A DNA stretch of 64,000 nt from Hyphomicrobiales bacterium (lineage in GTDB: Bacteria > Pseudomonadota > Alphaproteobacteria > Rhizobiales > Beijerinckiaceae), in NCBI GenBank assembly GCA_027484655.1, contig JAIXSM010000015.1, forward strand, positions 1 to 64,000, written 5' to 3'. The position numbers and the translations under genes were made by a program. The stretch's first letter is position 1. Each line of letters opens with the position of its first letter. Positions 28,538-36,425 of this stretch are shown here, piece after piece. The notes beneath the pieces were generated by a model that saw only the letters and a program-made list of their open reading frames with translations, was not told the origin of the DNA and made no database searches.

Positions 28538-29287
28538 TCAGAAGGTCATCCGCGCATCAAGGATGCCGTAGGCGCCGCCGCCGCGCACACGGTCGTGGGC
28601 GTAGCCGCCGGAGACGCCGAACTGGACAGGACCAAGCTTCACGCCGCTCAAATGAAGGCCGACGCGGCCCTGCGTATAGAAAGTGTCGCCCATGGCGAGG
28701 ACTTCCGGGCCTATGTAAACCTGGTCGTAGATCGCGACGCCGGCCTTGAGGCGCATGTAGTAGGCGGCGTTGGCCGAAGACAGCGCCAGCGCGCCCGAGG
28801 CCATGGTTGTGCGGGTCGGCGTGGAGTAAAACTCCAGCACGCCCTTGAAGCCGAACGTTGAACCGGACGTCCTGTTTCTCGGGTCATAGCGGTCGAGGGT
28901 GGTGTTGAGTACGTCGAGACCGCCATACACGGAGAACTTCGTCCGGTCGGCGATCCACTCGTGGCCGACGAGAACGGCGCCTCCGGTCTGGTCGCCGCGC
29001 ACCTTGCCGACGCCGGGCGTGGTGGAGTCGTAAACATAGCTGCCCACCATGCCGCCGAGGCGCACACGCAGCCCCGTCTGCTCAAGCCCGCCGAAAGGGC
29101 CCAGCGTGCCCTGAACGACCGCGTGCTGGGCGCCGGTGACAGCGGCGATGGAGAGATCCACGCTCCCCAGCGGACTGAACGTTGTCGGCCGCCCGGACAT
29201 GGGCGCGCCCGTATACCAATCATTGGCGCTGACAGGCGATCCGGCCGCGGTCAGCACAACGGCGCTGGTGATGAGCTTGCTACGCAT
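28538..29287 (-). CDS. bcsS: Cellulose biosynthesis protein BcsS, predicted outer membrane protein
   Basis: 249-residue protein with a signal peptide (cleavage near VSA, residue 20). Alternating hydrophobic strands end in a terminal Phe (ILDARMTF), the pattern of a small outer-membrane beta-barrel. It resembles the BcsS family found next to alphaproteobacterial bcs genes. It lies 108 bp upstream of bcsA on the same strand and is probably the first gene of the operon. Because the operon has no BcsC barrel, BcsS is a reasonable but unproven candidate for the outer-membrane exit. Confidence 0.78.
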   Translation of the reverse strand: MRSKLITSAVVLTAAGSPVSANDWYTGAPMSGRPTTFSPLGSVDLSIAAVTGAQHAVVQGTLGPFGGLEQTGLRVRLGGMVGSYVYDSTTPGVGKVRGDQTGGAVLVGHEWIADRTKFSVYGGLDVLNTTLDRYDPRNRTSGSTFGFKGVLEFYSTPTRTTMASGALALSSANAAYYMRLKAGVAIYDQVYIGPEVLAMGDTFYTQGRVGLHLSGVKLGPVQFGVSGGYAHDRVRGGGAYGILDARMTF

Positions 29288-29451
29288 CTGTGACCCTTAC
29301 GCATGGCGGGTAGTCGCGTCGGCGCGGGCGTTCCGCACCAGTCCGGGCTCCTGCTGGGTCAACATTTTACGCTTCCGCTTAAGTAGTAGTTAAGGTCAAG
29401 AAAAGCGGCGCGGATACGCTTTACGAAGGGTGAACGGCGGCCCAAACGGAA

Positions 29452-29474
29452 ACGCCGGCCACGGGGGCCGGCGT
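29452..29474 (-). terminator. Probable terminator of efp
   Basis: ACGCCGGCC and GGCCGGCGT form a 9-bp GC-rich stem; read on the minus strand it is followed by TTTCCGTTT. It lies 45 bp downstream of the efp stop codon. Confidence 0.55.
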
Positions 29475-29518
29475 CCAGTTTTCAGCAAGAAGCAAGGATG
29501 CAGGGCGCGTGCGCCGCA

Positions 29519-30088
29519 TCAATCCTTGGCGCGCTCCACATAGGAGCCATCTTCCGTCTGCACGACCACGCGGGTGCCGGCCTGGATGTGCGGAGGCACC
29601 ATGCAGCGCGCGCCGTTCGACAGGGTCGCGGGCTTGTAGGAGGAGGACGCGGTCTGGCCCTTCACCACCGGCTCCGTCTCGACAACCTCGAAGACAACGC
29701 GCTGGGGCAGCTGGATGGCGACCGGCACGTTGTTGAAGACGCTGAGCATCACCTTCATGCCTTCCTGGAGGTAGATCGCCTGGTCGCCCAGCACGTCCGT
29801 GGAGACGGGCAGCTGGTCGTAGGTCTCCTGGTTCATGAAGTGGTAGCCCTCGCCGTCCTGGTAGAGGAACTCGAACTCGCGGTCCTCCACGTAGGCGCGC
29901 TCGACCTGCTCGGTCGTCTTGTACCGGTCAGAAACCTTCACGCCATCGGAGATGCGGCGCATGTCGATCTGCGTGGTGGGCGTGCCCTTGCCCGGATGGA
30001 AGCTTTCGGCGGAGAGAACGGCGTAAAGCTGGCCATCCTCACGCTCGATGATGTTGCCTTTGCGGATGGAGCTTGCGATGACTTTCAC
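29519..30088 (-). CDS. efp: Translation elongation factor P
   Basis: EF-P relieves ribosome stalling at consecutive prolines. The 189-residue protein has the three beta-barrel domains. The modification loop is FHPGKGT, with Lys34 exactly where beta-lysylation occurs in EpmA-type systems. The start is GTG 30088 ([12 protein letters not shown]); upstream codons of the frame to 30271 read through the divergent epmA promoter region. The lysylation genes epmA and epmB lie divergently 101 bp away, so this EF-P is very probably beta-lysylated. Confidence 0.95.
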   Translation of the reverse strand: MKVIASSIRKGNIIEREDGQLYAVLSAESFHPGKGTPTTQIDMRRISDGVKVSDRYKTTEQVERAYVEDREFEFLYQDGEGYHFMNQETYDQLPVSTDVLGDQAIYLQEGMKVMLSVFNNVPVAIQLPQRVVFEVVETEPVVKGQTASSSYKPATLSNGARCMVPPHIQAGTRVVVQTEDGSYVERAKD

Positions 30089-30189
30089 GGGATCAGTTCC
30101 TCGATTGCGGGGCCACTGAGCCTTTGCCCCCTGCGCCCGGTTCGAAATCGGGCCGCACAATAGCGATTCACGCGCAAATCGCCAGTCGT

Positions 30190-31248
30190 ATGTCCCAGAG
30201 CCCCTCCCCCTGGTGGTCGCCCAGCGTCCACGCCGACCGCCGCCCCCTCCTGCTCGCCCGCGCGCGCACATTCTCCGAATGGAGAAAGTGGTTCGCGGGC
30301 AGAGACTTCCTTGAGGTGGACACCGCCGCGCTGCAGATTTCCCCCGGCAACGAGGCCCACATCGGCGCCTTCGCCACCGCGTTCGAGGGAACTGACGGCG
30401 CCGCCCCGCTTTACCTCCACACCTCGCCGGAGTTCGCCTGCAAGAAGCTGCTGGCCGCAGGCGAGACGCGCATCTTCAGCCTTGGCCATGTGTTCCGCAA
30501 CCGGGAGCGCGGCCCCCTGCACCATCCCGAATTCACGATGCTGGAATGGTATCGGGCGGGCGAACCCTATGACGCGCTCATCGCCGATGTGGCGCAGCTG
30601 TGCGCGCTGGCGGCGCAGGCGGCGGGGTCGCGCGTGTTTCAGCACAAGGGGCTGACGGCGGATCCGTTCGCAGAGCCCGAGCGCGTCAGCGTGTGCGCGG
30701 CGTTCGCCCGCCACGCCGGGATCAATCTGGAGGAGACCCTGCGCGCCGACGGGGAGAACGACCGGGACGCGCTCGCAGGCCACGCCCGCGCAGCGGGGAT
30801 GCGGGTGAGCGACGACGATTCCTGGGCCGATCTGTTCAGCAAGATCATCGCAGAAAAGGTCGAACCAAAGCTTGGCGTGGGCCGGATCACGATCCTAGAC
30901 CGGTATCCGGTCTGCGAGGCGGCGCTCGCACGCCGTGCGCCTGACGACCCCCGCCTCGCCCAGCGCTTCGAGGCGTACGCCTGCGGGGTCGAAATCGCGA
31001 ACGCTTTCGGGGAGTTGACCGACGCCGCCGAGCAGCGCCGCCGGTTCGAGGCGGAAATGGCCGAGATGGAGCGCGTCTATGGCGCCCGTTACCCGCTCGA
31101 CGAGGATTTTCTAATGGCGCTCAACCACATGCCGGATGCGTGCGGCGTGGCGCTGGGCGCCGACCGCGTCGTGATGCTGGCGACCGGCGCCGGCAACGTC
31201 GAGAGCGTGATCTGGACCCCCGTCGCACGATCCGGCCCAGGCGGTTGA
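30190..31248 (+). CDS. epmA: EF-P--(R)-beta-lysine ligase EpmA (PoxA/GenX)
   Basis: Paralogue of the class II lysyl-tRNA synthetase catalytic domain that attaches (R)-beta-lysine to EF-P Lys34. Class II motifs are visible: [11 protein letters not shown], motif 2 ([17 protein letters not shown] near residues 100-116) and motif 3 ([12 protein letters not shown] near 320). There is no anticodon-binding domain, as expected at 352 residues. ATG 30190 is chosen over 30124. It is divergent from efp and followed by epmB. Confidence 0.94.
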   Translation: MSQSPSPWWSPSVHADRRPLLLARARTFSEWRKWFAGRDFLEVDTAALQISPGNEAHIGAFATAFEGTDGAAPLYLHTSPEFACKKLLAAGETRIFSLGHVFRNRERGPLHHPEFTMLEWYRAGEPYDALIADVAQLCALAAQAAGSRVFQHKGLTADPFAEPERVSVCAAFARHAGINLEETLRADGENDRDALAGHARAAGMRVSDDDSWADLFSKIIAEKVEPKLGVGRITILDRYPVCEAALARRAPDDPRLAQRFEAYACGVEIANAFGELTDAAEQRRRFEAEMAEMERVYGARYPLDEDFLMALNHMPDACGVALGADRVVMLATGAGNVESVIWTPVARSGPGG

Positions 31249-31321
31249 AGATGATCGCGCGAGCGGGGCGACCTCGTCGCGCGTTGCGTCCCTGACCGCT
31301 TTGGCCCTAAGCAATCGGTCC

Positions 31322-32422
31322 ATGACCGCCTTCCCCCACAACGGCGGCGCCGCGCGCCGGCCCGCCCTGGCGCTTTCGCGCCGCCCCCTGCGCAACCCCG
31401 ATGATCTCGCGGCCGCGGGGCTTGTGGCGGCGGACGATGCGGCCGCGCTGCACGAAGTCAGCGCGCGCTACGCTGTCGCGGTGACGCCGGCCATGGCGGA
31501 CCTCATCGACACTGCGGACCCGGCGGACCCGATCGCGCTGCAGTTTCTGCCCGACGTCCGCGAGCTGGAAACCCTGCCCCAGGAGCGCGCGGATCCCATT
31601 GGCGACGACGCCCACGCGCCGGTGGAGGGCGTGGTGCATCGCTATCGCGACCGGGCGCTGCTGAAGCTCCTGCACGCCTGCGCGGTCTACTGCCGGTTCT
31701 GCTTTCGCCGCGAAACCGTGGGGCCGGGCGGGGCGTCGTCGCTGTCGCCGGAGGCGTTCGCCCGGGCGATGGACTACCTGCGGTCGCATCGCGAGATCTG
31801 GGAGGTGATCCTCACGGGCGGCGACCCGCTGGTGATGGCGCCGCGCCGCCTCGCCGAGGTCATGCGGGCTCTGGGCGACATCGATCATGTGAAGATCGTG
31901 CGAATCCACACCCGCGTGCCCGCCGTAGACCCCGAGCGCATCGACCCGGCCATGGTCGAGGCGCTGAAGGCCAGCGGCAAGACGGTGTACGTGGCGTTGC
32001 ACGCCAACCACCCCCGGGAACTGACCCCCGCCGCACGCGCGGCCTGCGCCCGCCTGATCGACGCGGGGCTCCCCATGGTGAGCCAGACCGTGCTGCTGAA
32101 GGGCGTGAACGACGACCCGGACGTGCTCGCCGCGCTCATGCGCGCGTTCGTGGAGACGCGGGTCAAACCCTACTACCTGCACCATCCCGATCTCGCGCCC
32201 GGAACCGGCCACATGCGTGTGGACATTGCGCGCGGCCGGGACATCATGGCCGCCTTGCGCGGGCGCCTGTCCGGCCTGTGCCAGCCCGAGTATGTGCTCG
32301 ACATTCCCGGCGGGCACGGCAAGTCGCCCATCGGGCCGGTCTACGCCGAACCCGGCGCGGACGGCGGCTGGCGCGTCGCCGACTACGCCGGCGGCGTTCA
32401 TATCTATGAGGATTTTCGCTGA
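31322..32422 (+). CDS. epmB: EF-P beta-lysylation protein EpmB (lysine 2,3-aminomutase-like)
   Basis: Radical SAM, PLP-dependent enzyme that makes (R)-beta-lysine for EpmA. The cluster motif CxxxCxxC is CAVYCRFC near residue 125, followed by FRRETVGPGG. The PLP-lysine region is KPYYLHHPDL near 280, and the C-terminus has the Zn/dimer-type segment PEYVLDIPGG. ATG 31322 is preferred over the TTG at 31301. The 366 residues are somewhat longer than E. coli EpmB. It follows epmA by 73 bp. Confidence 0.93.
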   Translation: MTAFPHNGGAARRPALALSRRPLRNPDDLAAAGLVAADDAAALHEVSARYAVAVTPAMADLIDTADPADPIALQFLPDVRELETLPQERADPIGDDAHAPVEGVVHRYRDRALLKLLHACAVYCRFCFRRETVGPGGASSLSPEAFARAMDYLRSHREIWEVILTGGDPLVMAPRRLAEVMRALGDIDHVKIVRIHTRVPAVDPERIDPAMVEALKASGKTVYVALHANHPRELTPAARAACARLIDAGLPMVSQTVLLKGVNDDPDVLAALMRAFVETRVKPYYLHHPDLAPGTGHMRVDIARGRDIMAALRGRLSGLCQPEYVLDIPGGHGKSPIGPVYAEPGADGGWRVADYAGGVHIYEDFR

Positions 32423-32484
32423 CCGCCCGTCTCGCGCGGCCTCGGTTATGATCCGCGCTGATTCGAAACTCCGGAGCGCCCCTC

Positions 32485-34866
32485 GTGAATAGCCTGCTGC
32501 GCCTGATACGCCCCACGCTGGCGGCCCTGACGCTCACGATCCTGCTCGCGGGAGCGCTGACTCTGTCCGCCGACGCCCAGACATCGCCGACGGCGACGCA
32601 GGCTCTCGACAGCACGCGCGCATCGCTGGAGCGCATCGAGCGCACGCTGGAGCGCCCTGACCTCGCCGACAGCGCGCTCCAGTCCCTGCGGACGGAGCTT
32701 GGGCCCATCGCCAGCGCGAACGAGGAACTGCTTGAGGATCTGCAACCGCGCCTCGAAGGCGCCCGCGCCAGACTCGAGCAGATCGGCAAGCCGACGCCGG
32801 GCACGCCCGAAGCGGCGCTCGCCGCGACCGAGCGGGCGGAGCTGCAAAAGCAGTTCGACGAGCTGGACGGACAGGTGAAGCGCGCCCGGCTCCACGCCGT
32901 GCAGGCGGAGCAGCTTGGCGCGAGCATCGTCAACCGCCGCCGGGCGATCTTCCAGCAGGCGCTTTTCGCCCGCGCCTCCAGCGTGCTCTCGCCGCGCCTG
33001 TGGTTCAACGGCATCAGCGAGCTGCCGACAGACATGCGCGCTGTCGGGATGCTCCTCAGCGACTGGGGATCTCTCGCCGCCGCGCGGCTGACAGGCGGCG
33101 CGCTCTTCAGCTGGCTGCTGGGCAACATCGCGCTTGTTCTGGCGGTGCTTGTGGCCCTCAAGGGCGCGCGGCAGTTGATGGGACGGCCGAAAACGCTGGC
33201 CGATCCCACGCCGCTCCAGAAAGCCGCCGGCGCGGTGTGGGTCGCCGTGGTCACCGCCACGATCCCTATCGTCGCAGCGCTGGCGTTCATCGAGATCGCG
33301 CGGCTGCATGACCTGTTCAACGCGCGCCTTGAACCGCTCGTTCACGCCGGCTTCGACGCGGTGCGCCGCATCGCCATTGTGCTGGGCGTGACGCGCGGCC
33401 TGCTGGCCGTGGACAGGCCGCAATGGCGCCTGCTCGAACTGACGCAACCGACCGCCGAGCGCCTCGCGCGGCTGGCCGTCACCGTGGCGATCATCGTCTC
33501 CGCCACCAAGATCATCGAGGCGATGAGCGACCAGGTGGCCGCGTCCGTGGCGGTGTCCGTGCTCACCCGGGGCGTGGGCGCGGTCGCCGTCGCGCTCGCC
33601 ATGGCGCTCACGCTCTACGGCGTCGCCGCGCGGCAGGACGAGGCGGAGGAGGAGTTCGGACCACGGCTCACGCCGCGGCGCGACTGGTACGCCATCTGGC
33701 GCCTTCTCGCGTGGGCGTCGATCGTCACGATCCTCGTGTCCTGCGCCATCGGCTTCGTCGCGCTTGCGAGCTTCATCGTCGATCAGATCGTATGGGTGAC
33801 GTTCGTTCTCGCTGCGGGATACATGTTTTACGCAGTGGCGACCCGGGGCGTGGACACCGCGTTCAAGCCCGGCTCCGTGGCGGGCCGCGCCGCCATGAAC
33901 ACGGTGGGCCTGAGCGGGGGCTCCCTGCGCCAGATCGCGACGCTGGTGCAGGGCGCGCTGTCCCTCGTGCTGCTGGTGGTTGGCGGCATGCTGATCCTCG
34001 CGCCCTGGGGCGTCGAATCAAACGACATGCTCGCCAACGTGCGCGCGGCGTTCTTCGGCTTCCGGGTGGGCGACCTCACCGTGTCGCTCTCCACGATCTT
34101 CCTCGCGCTGTTCCTGTTCGCGGGCGCGATCGTGTTCACGCGCATGTTGCAGGACTGGCTGGAAAACCAGTACCTGCCGACGACGCCCCTCGACGTGGGC
34201 CTGCGCAACTCCATCCGCACGAGCGTCGGCTACGTAGGCTTTTTCCTCGCCGCCGCCATTGCGCTTGGCTACATGGGGGTGAGTTTTGACCGGCTCGCCA
34301 TCGTCGCCGGCGCGCTGTCGGTGGGCATCGGCTTCGGCCTTCAGTCCATCGTCAACAACTTCGTCTCCGGGCTTATCCTTTTGTGGGAGCGGGCGATCCG
34401 CGTCGGCGATCTCATCACCGTGGGAGACGACCAGGGTCTGGTGCGGCGCATCAACGTGCGCTCGACGGAAATCGAAACGTCGGATCGCGTGACCGTGATC
34501 GTGCCAAACTCGAACCTCGTCGCCGGCGTGGTGAAAAACTGGGTGCGCACCGACCGCGTGAGCCGCATCCGCCTGCCTGTTTCGGTGAGCCTCGGGGTCG
34601 AGCCGGACCGGGTGCGGGATCTCCTGATCGCCTGCGCCAACGCCCACGATCTCGTGCTTGACCAACCCGCGCCCACTGTGGCGTTCGTGGCCATGACGGA
34701 CACCGCGCTTCGCTTCGAGCTGATCTGCTTCGCCGGAGACGTCGAAAAGGCCGGCAGAATGCGCTCGGACCTCAACTTCGCCATCTTCGCGCGGCTGCGA
34801 GAAGCCGGCGTCCTGCCGGCGCCAAAGCCCGAAGACGAGCCGCCCACGGTCAGGATTGGTAACTGA
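32485..34866 (+). CDS. MscS-family mechanosensitive channel with DUF3772 domain
   Basis: Large (793 aa) inner-membrane channel. A signal-like N-terminus (ALTLSADAQ, near 32) is followed by a periplasmic coiled-coil and DUF3772 region (about 35-180), then roughly ten membrane segments. The conserved MscS core begins near 600 (SVGIGFGLQSIVNNFVSGL) with the beta domain after it (RAIRVGDLITVGD, VIVPNSNLV). Such proteins release solutes on hypo-osmotic shock. GTG 32485 has CGGAG 8 bp upstream. Confidence 0.9.
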   Translation: MNSLLRLIRPTLAALTLTILLAGALTLSADAQTSPTATQALDSTRASLERIERTLERPDLADSALQSLRTELGPIASANEELLEDLQPRLEGARARLEQIGKPTPGTPEAALAATERAELQKQFDELDGQVKRARLHAVQAEQLGASIVNRRRAIFQQALFARASSVLSPRLWFNGISELPTDMRAVGMLLSDWGSLAAARLTGGALFSWLLGNIALVLAVLVALKGARQLMGRPKTLADPTPLQKAAGAVWVAVVTATIPIVAALAFIEIARLHDLFNARLEPLVHAGFDAVRRIAIVLGVTRGLLAVDRPQWRLLELTQPTAERLARLAVTVAIIVSATKIIEAMSDQVAASVAVSVLTRGVGAVAVALAMALTLYGVAARQDEAEEEFGPRLTPRRDWYAIWRLLAWASIVTILVSCAIGFVALASFIVDQIVWVTFVLAAGYMFYAVATRGVDTAFKPGSVAGRAAMNTVGLSGGSLRQIATLVQGALSLVLLVVGGMLILAPWGVESNDMLANVRAAFFGFRVGDLTVSLSTIFLALFLFAGAIVFTRMLQDWLENQYLPTTPLDVGLRNSIRTSVGYVGFFLAAAIALGYMGVSFDRLAIVAGALSVGIGFGLQSIVNNFVSGLILLWERAIRVGDLITVGDDQGLVRRINVRSTEIETSDRVTVIVPNSNLVAGVVKNWVRTDRVSRIRLPVSVSLGVEPDRVRDLLIACANAHDLVLDQPAPTVAFVAMTDTALRFELICFAGDVEKAGRMRSDLNFAIFARLREAGVLPAPKPEDEPPTVRIGN

Positions 34867-34915
34867 ACGTCAGGATTTGACCCTTACGCCTAAACGGCTG
34901 ATTGCAAGGACACCC

Positions 34916-35425
34916 ATGGCTCTTCCCTATCTCTGCTCGCTGGCCGCCGCGGCCGGGCTCACCCTTGCGGGCTGCTCCACCGCGCCCCCGCCCAGGCTTC
35001 CGGAAGGCCAGCCGGGATTCTACGTCAATCTGGCGCAGCAGGGCGCGAAGCTCGACATGGCCGCCGCCCGGGACATGATCTCCCTCTACCGGCGCAATCA
35101 GGGCCTGGGTCCGCTCACCCTCGACCCCAAGCTCCAGCAGGCCGCCCAGGCGCAGGCGGACGCCATGGCCCGCGCCGGGCAGGTGTCACACGGCCCCGGC
35201 TCCCTGCAGTCGCGTCTGGCGCGGCACGGGGTCGATCCCGGCCGCGCGACGGAAAACGTGTCCGCCGGGTACTATACCGTGGCGGAGGCGTTCTCCGGCT
35301 GGCGGGACTCGCGGCCCCACAACGCGAATATGCTCAACCCGCACATGAAGCGGATGGGCATAGCCACCGCCTACGCGCCCGGCGCCAAGTACAAGGTTTT
35401 CTGGGCTCTGGTGATGACGGACTGA
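34916..35425 (+). CDS. CAP/SCP-domain lipoprotein
   Basis: 169-residue lipoprotein with lipobox LAGC at about residue 20 and a single CAP (cysteine-rich secretory protein/SCP) domain. Family motifs seen are ISLYRRNQGLGPLTLDPKL, QAQADAMARAG, GRATENVSAG and the C-terminal PHNANMLNP. The function of bacterial CAP lipoproteins is not settled. ATG 34916 follows AAGGA by 5 bp; the frame extends to 34856, overlapping the MscS gene. It is probably cotranscribed with it. Confidence 0.85.
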   Translation: MALPYLCSLAAAAGLTLAGCSTAPPPRLPEGQPGFYVNLAQQGAKLDMAAARDMISLYRRNQGLGPLTLDPKLQQAAQAQADAMARAGQVSHGPGSLQSRLARHGVDPGRATENVSAGYYTVAEAFSGWRDSRPHNANMLNPHMKRMGIATAYAPGAKYKVFWALVMTD

Positions 35426-35429
35426 AGGC

Positions 35430-36224
35430 TCATCGGTCAGCCTTCAGCCGGCCCAGTTGCATCCGCGCGATGACCTGCATGGACACCGCGCGGGGCGAAA
35501 GCCCCGACGTCGCCGCGAGGAAGCGGTTCACAAAGCCCGGCACGACAACCGTCTTGCCCTTCATGAACCCATCGTAGCCAACCTGCGCGACGGACATGGA
35601 GGACGCCATGGGCATGGCGCCGAACGGACTTTCCCCGGCGCCGGCCCGCTCAAAAAACTCTGTCTTCGTAGGCCCCGGGCACAGGGCCGTCACGCGCACG
35701 CCCTCGCCTTTCAGTTCGTGCGACAGCGCCTGCGAAAATGACAACACGAACGCCTTTGTGGCGTAGTAAACCGCCATGCCCGGCCCTGCATAGAACGCCG
35801 CGGTGGAGGCCACGTTCAGCACGCCGCCGCGGGCCGCGCGCACCTGCGGCAGGAAGGCCAGCGTCAGATCCGTCAGCGCGCGCACGTTGAGATCGATCAT
35901 CCGCACCTGTTCGGCGCGATCCAGATCGGCGACAGCGCCGATAAGCCCGAAGCCTGCGTTGTTGACCAGCATGGACACCCGCGCGCCCTTGGCCGCCAGC
36001 GCATCCATCAATCCATCGGCTGCCCCGGCCTGCGCCAGATCAGCCTCGACCAGCAGCGGCCGCGGCGCGCCTGAGCCTGCGATTTCATCGGCGAGCGCGG
36101 AGAGGCGGTCGCCGCTGCGCGCGGCGATCGCCAGCCGGTGGCCGTTGCGGGCGAACACACGCGCCAGATCGGCGCCGATACCGGCCGACGCCCCGGTGAT
36201 GAGAACGACATCCTCCCCGCTCAT
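35430..36224 (-). CDS. Short-chain dehydrogenase/reductase
   Basis: Classical SDR of 264 residues. Cofactor loop GASAGIG near residues 11-17, NNAGFG near 90, Ser in NVASTAAF, and Tyr/Lys in YYATKAF near 155. The end, with MGRP-like loop KGKTVVVPGFVNR, is typical of the DltE/YqjQ-type group acting on unknown substrates. ATG 36224 is the natural start; codons upstream to 36344 are not family-like. It converges with the CAP gene (4 bp apart). Confidence 0.87.
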   Translation of the reverse strand: MSGEDVVLITGASAGIGADLARVFARNGHRLAIAARSGDRLSALADEIAGSGAPRPLLVEADLAQAGAADGLMDALAAKGARVSMLVNNAGFGLIGAVADLDRAEQVRMIDLNVRALTDLTLAFLPQVRAARGGVLNVASTAAFYAGPGMAVYYATKAFVLSFSQALSHELKGEGVRVTALCPGPTKTEFFERAGAGESPFGAMPMASSMSVAQVGYDGFMKGKTVVVPGFVNRFLAATSGLSPRAVSMQVIARMQLGRLKADR

Positions 36225-36425
36225 GACCGGGATCCCGGGTGCGACGCGCAAGCCACGCCTTCGGCCACGAAACTGTGCAATCCCTCGAACATGTGAATAG
36301 CCTTTTCGCCCCTGCGCCGGCCGCTCCGGTCTGGTCCGCTTCAATCCGGCCCCTTATGCTGATATGGGTCCGCCACGATAAACTGCCAGGCGCGCCTGCC
36401 GCGCCGCCGCGAAGGGGGAGATGAC

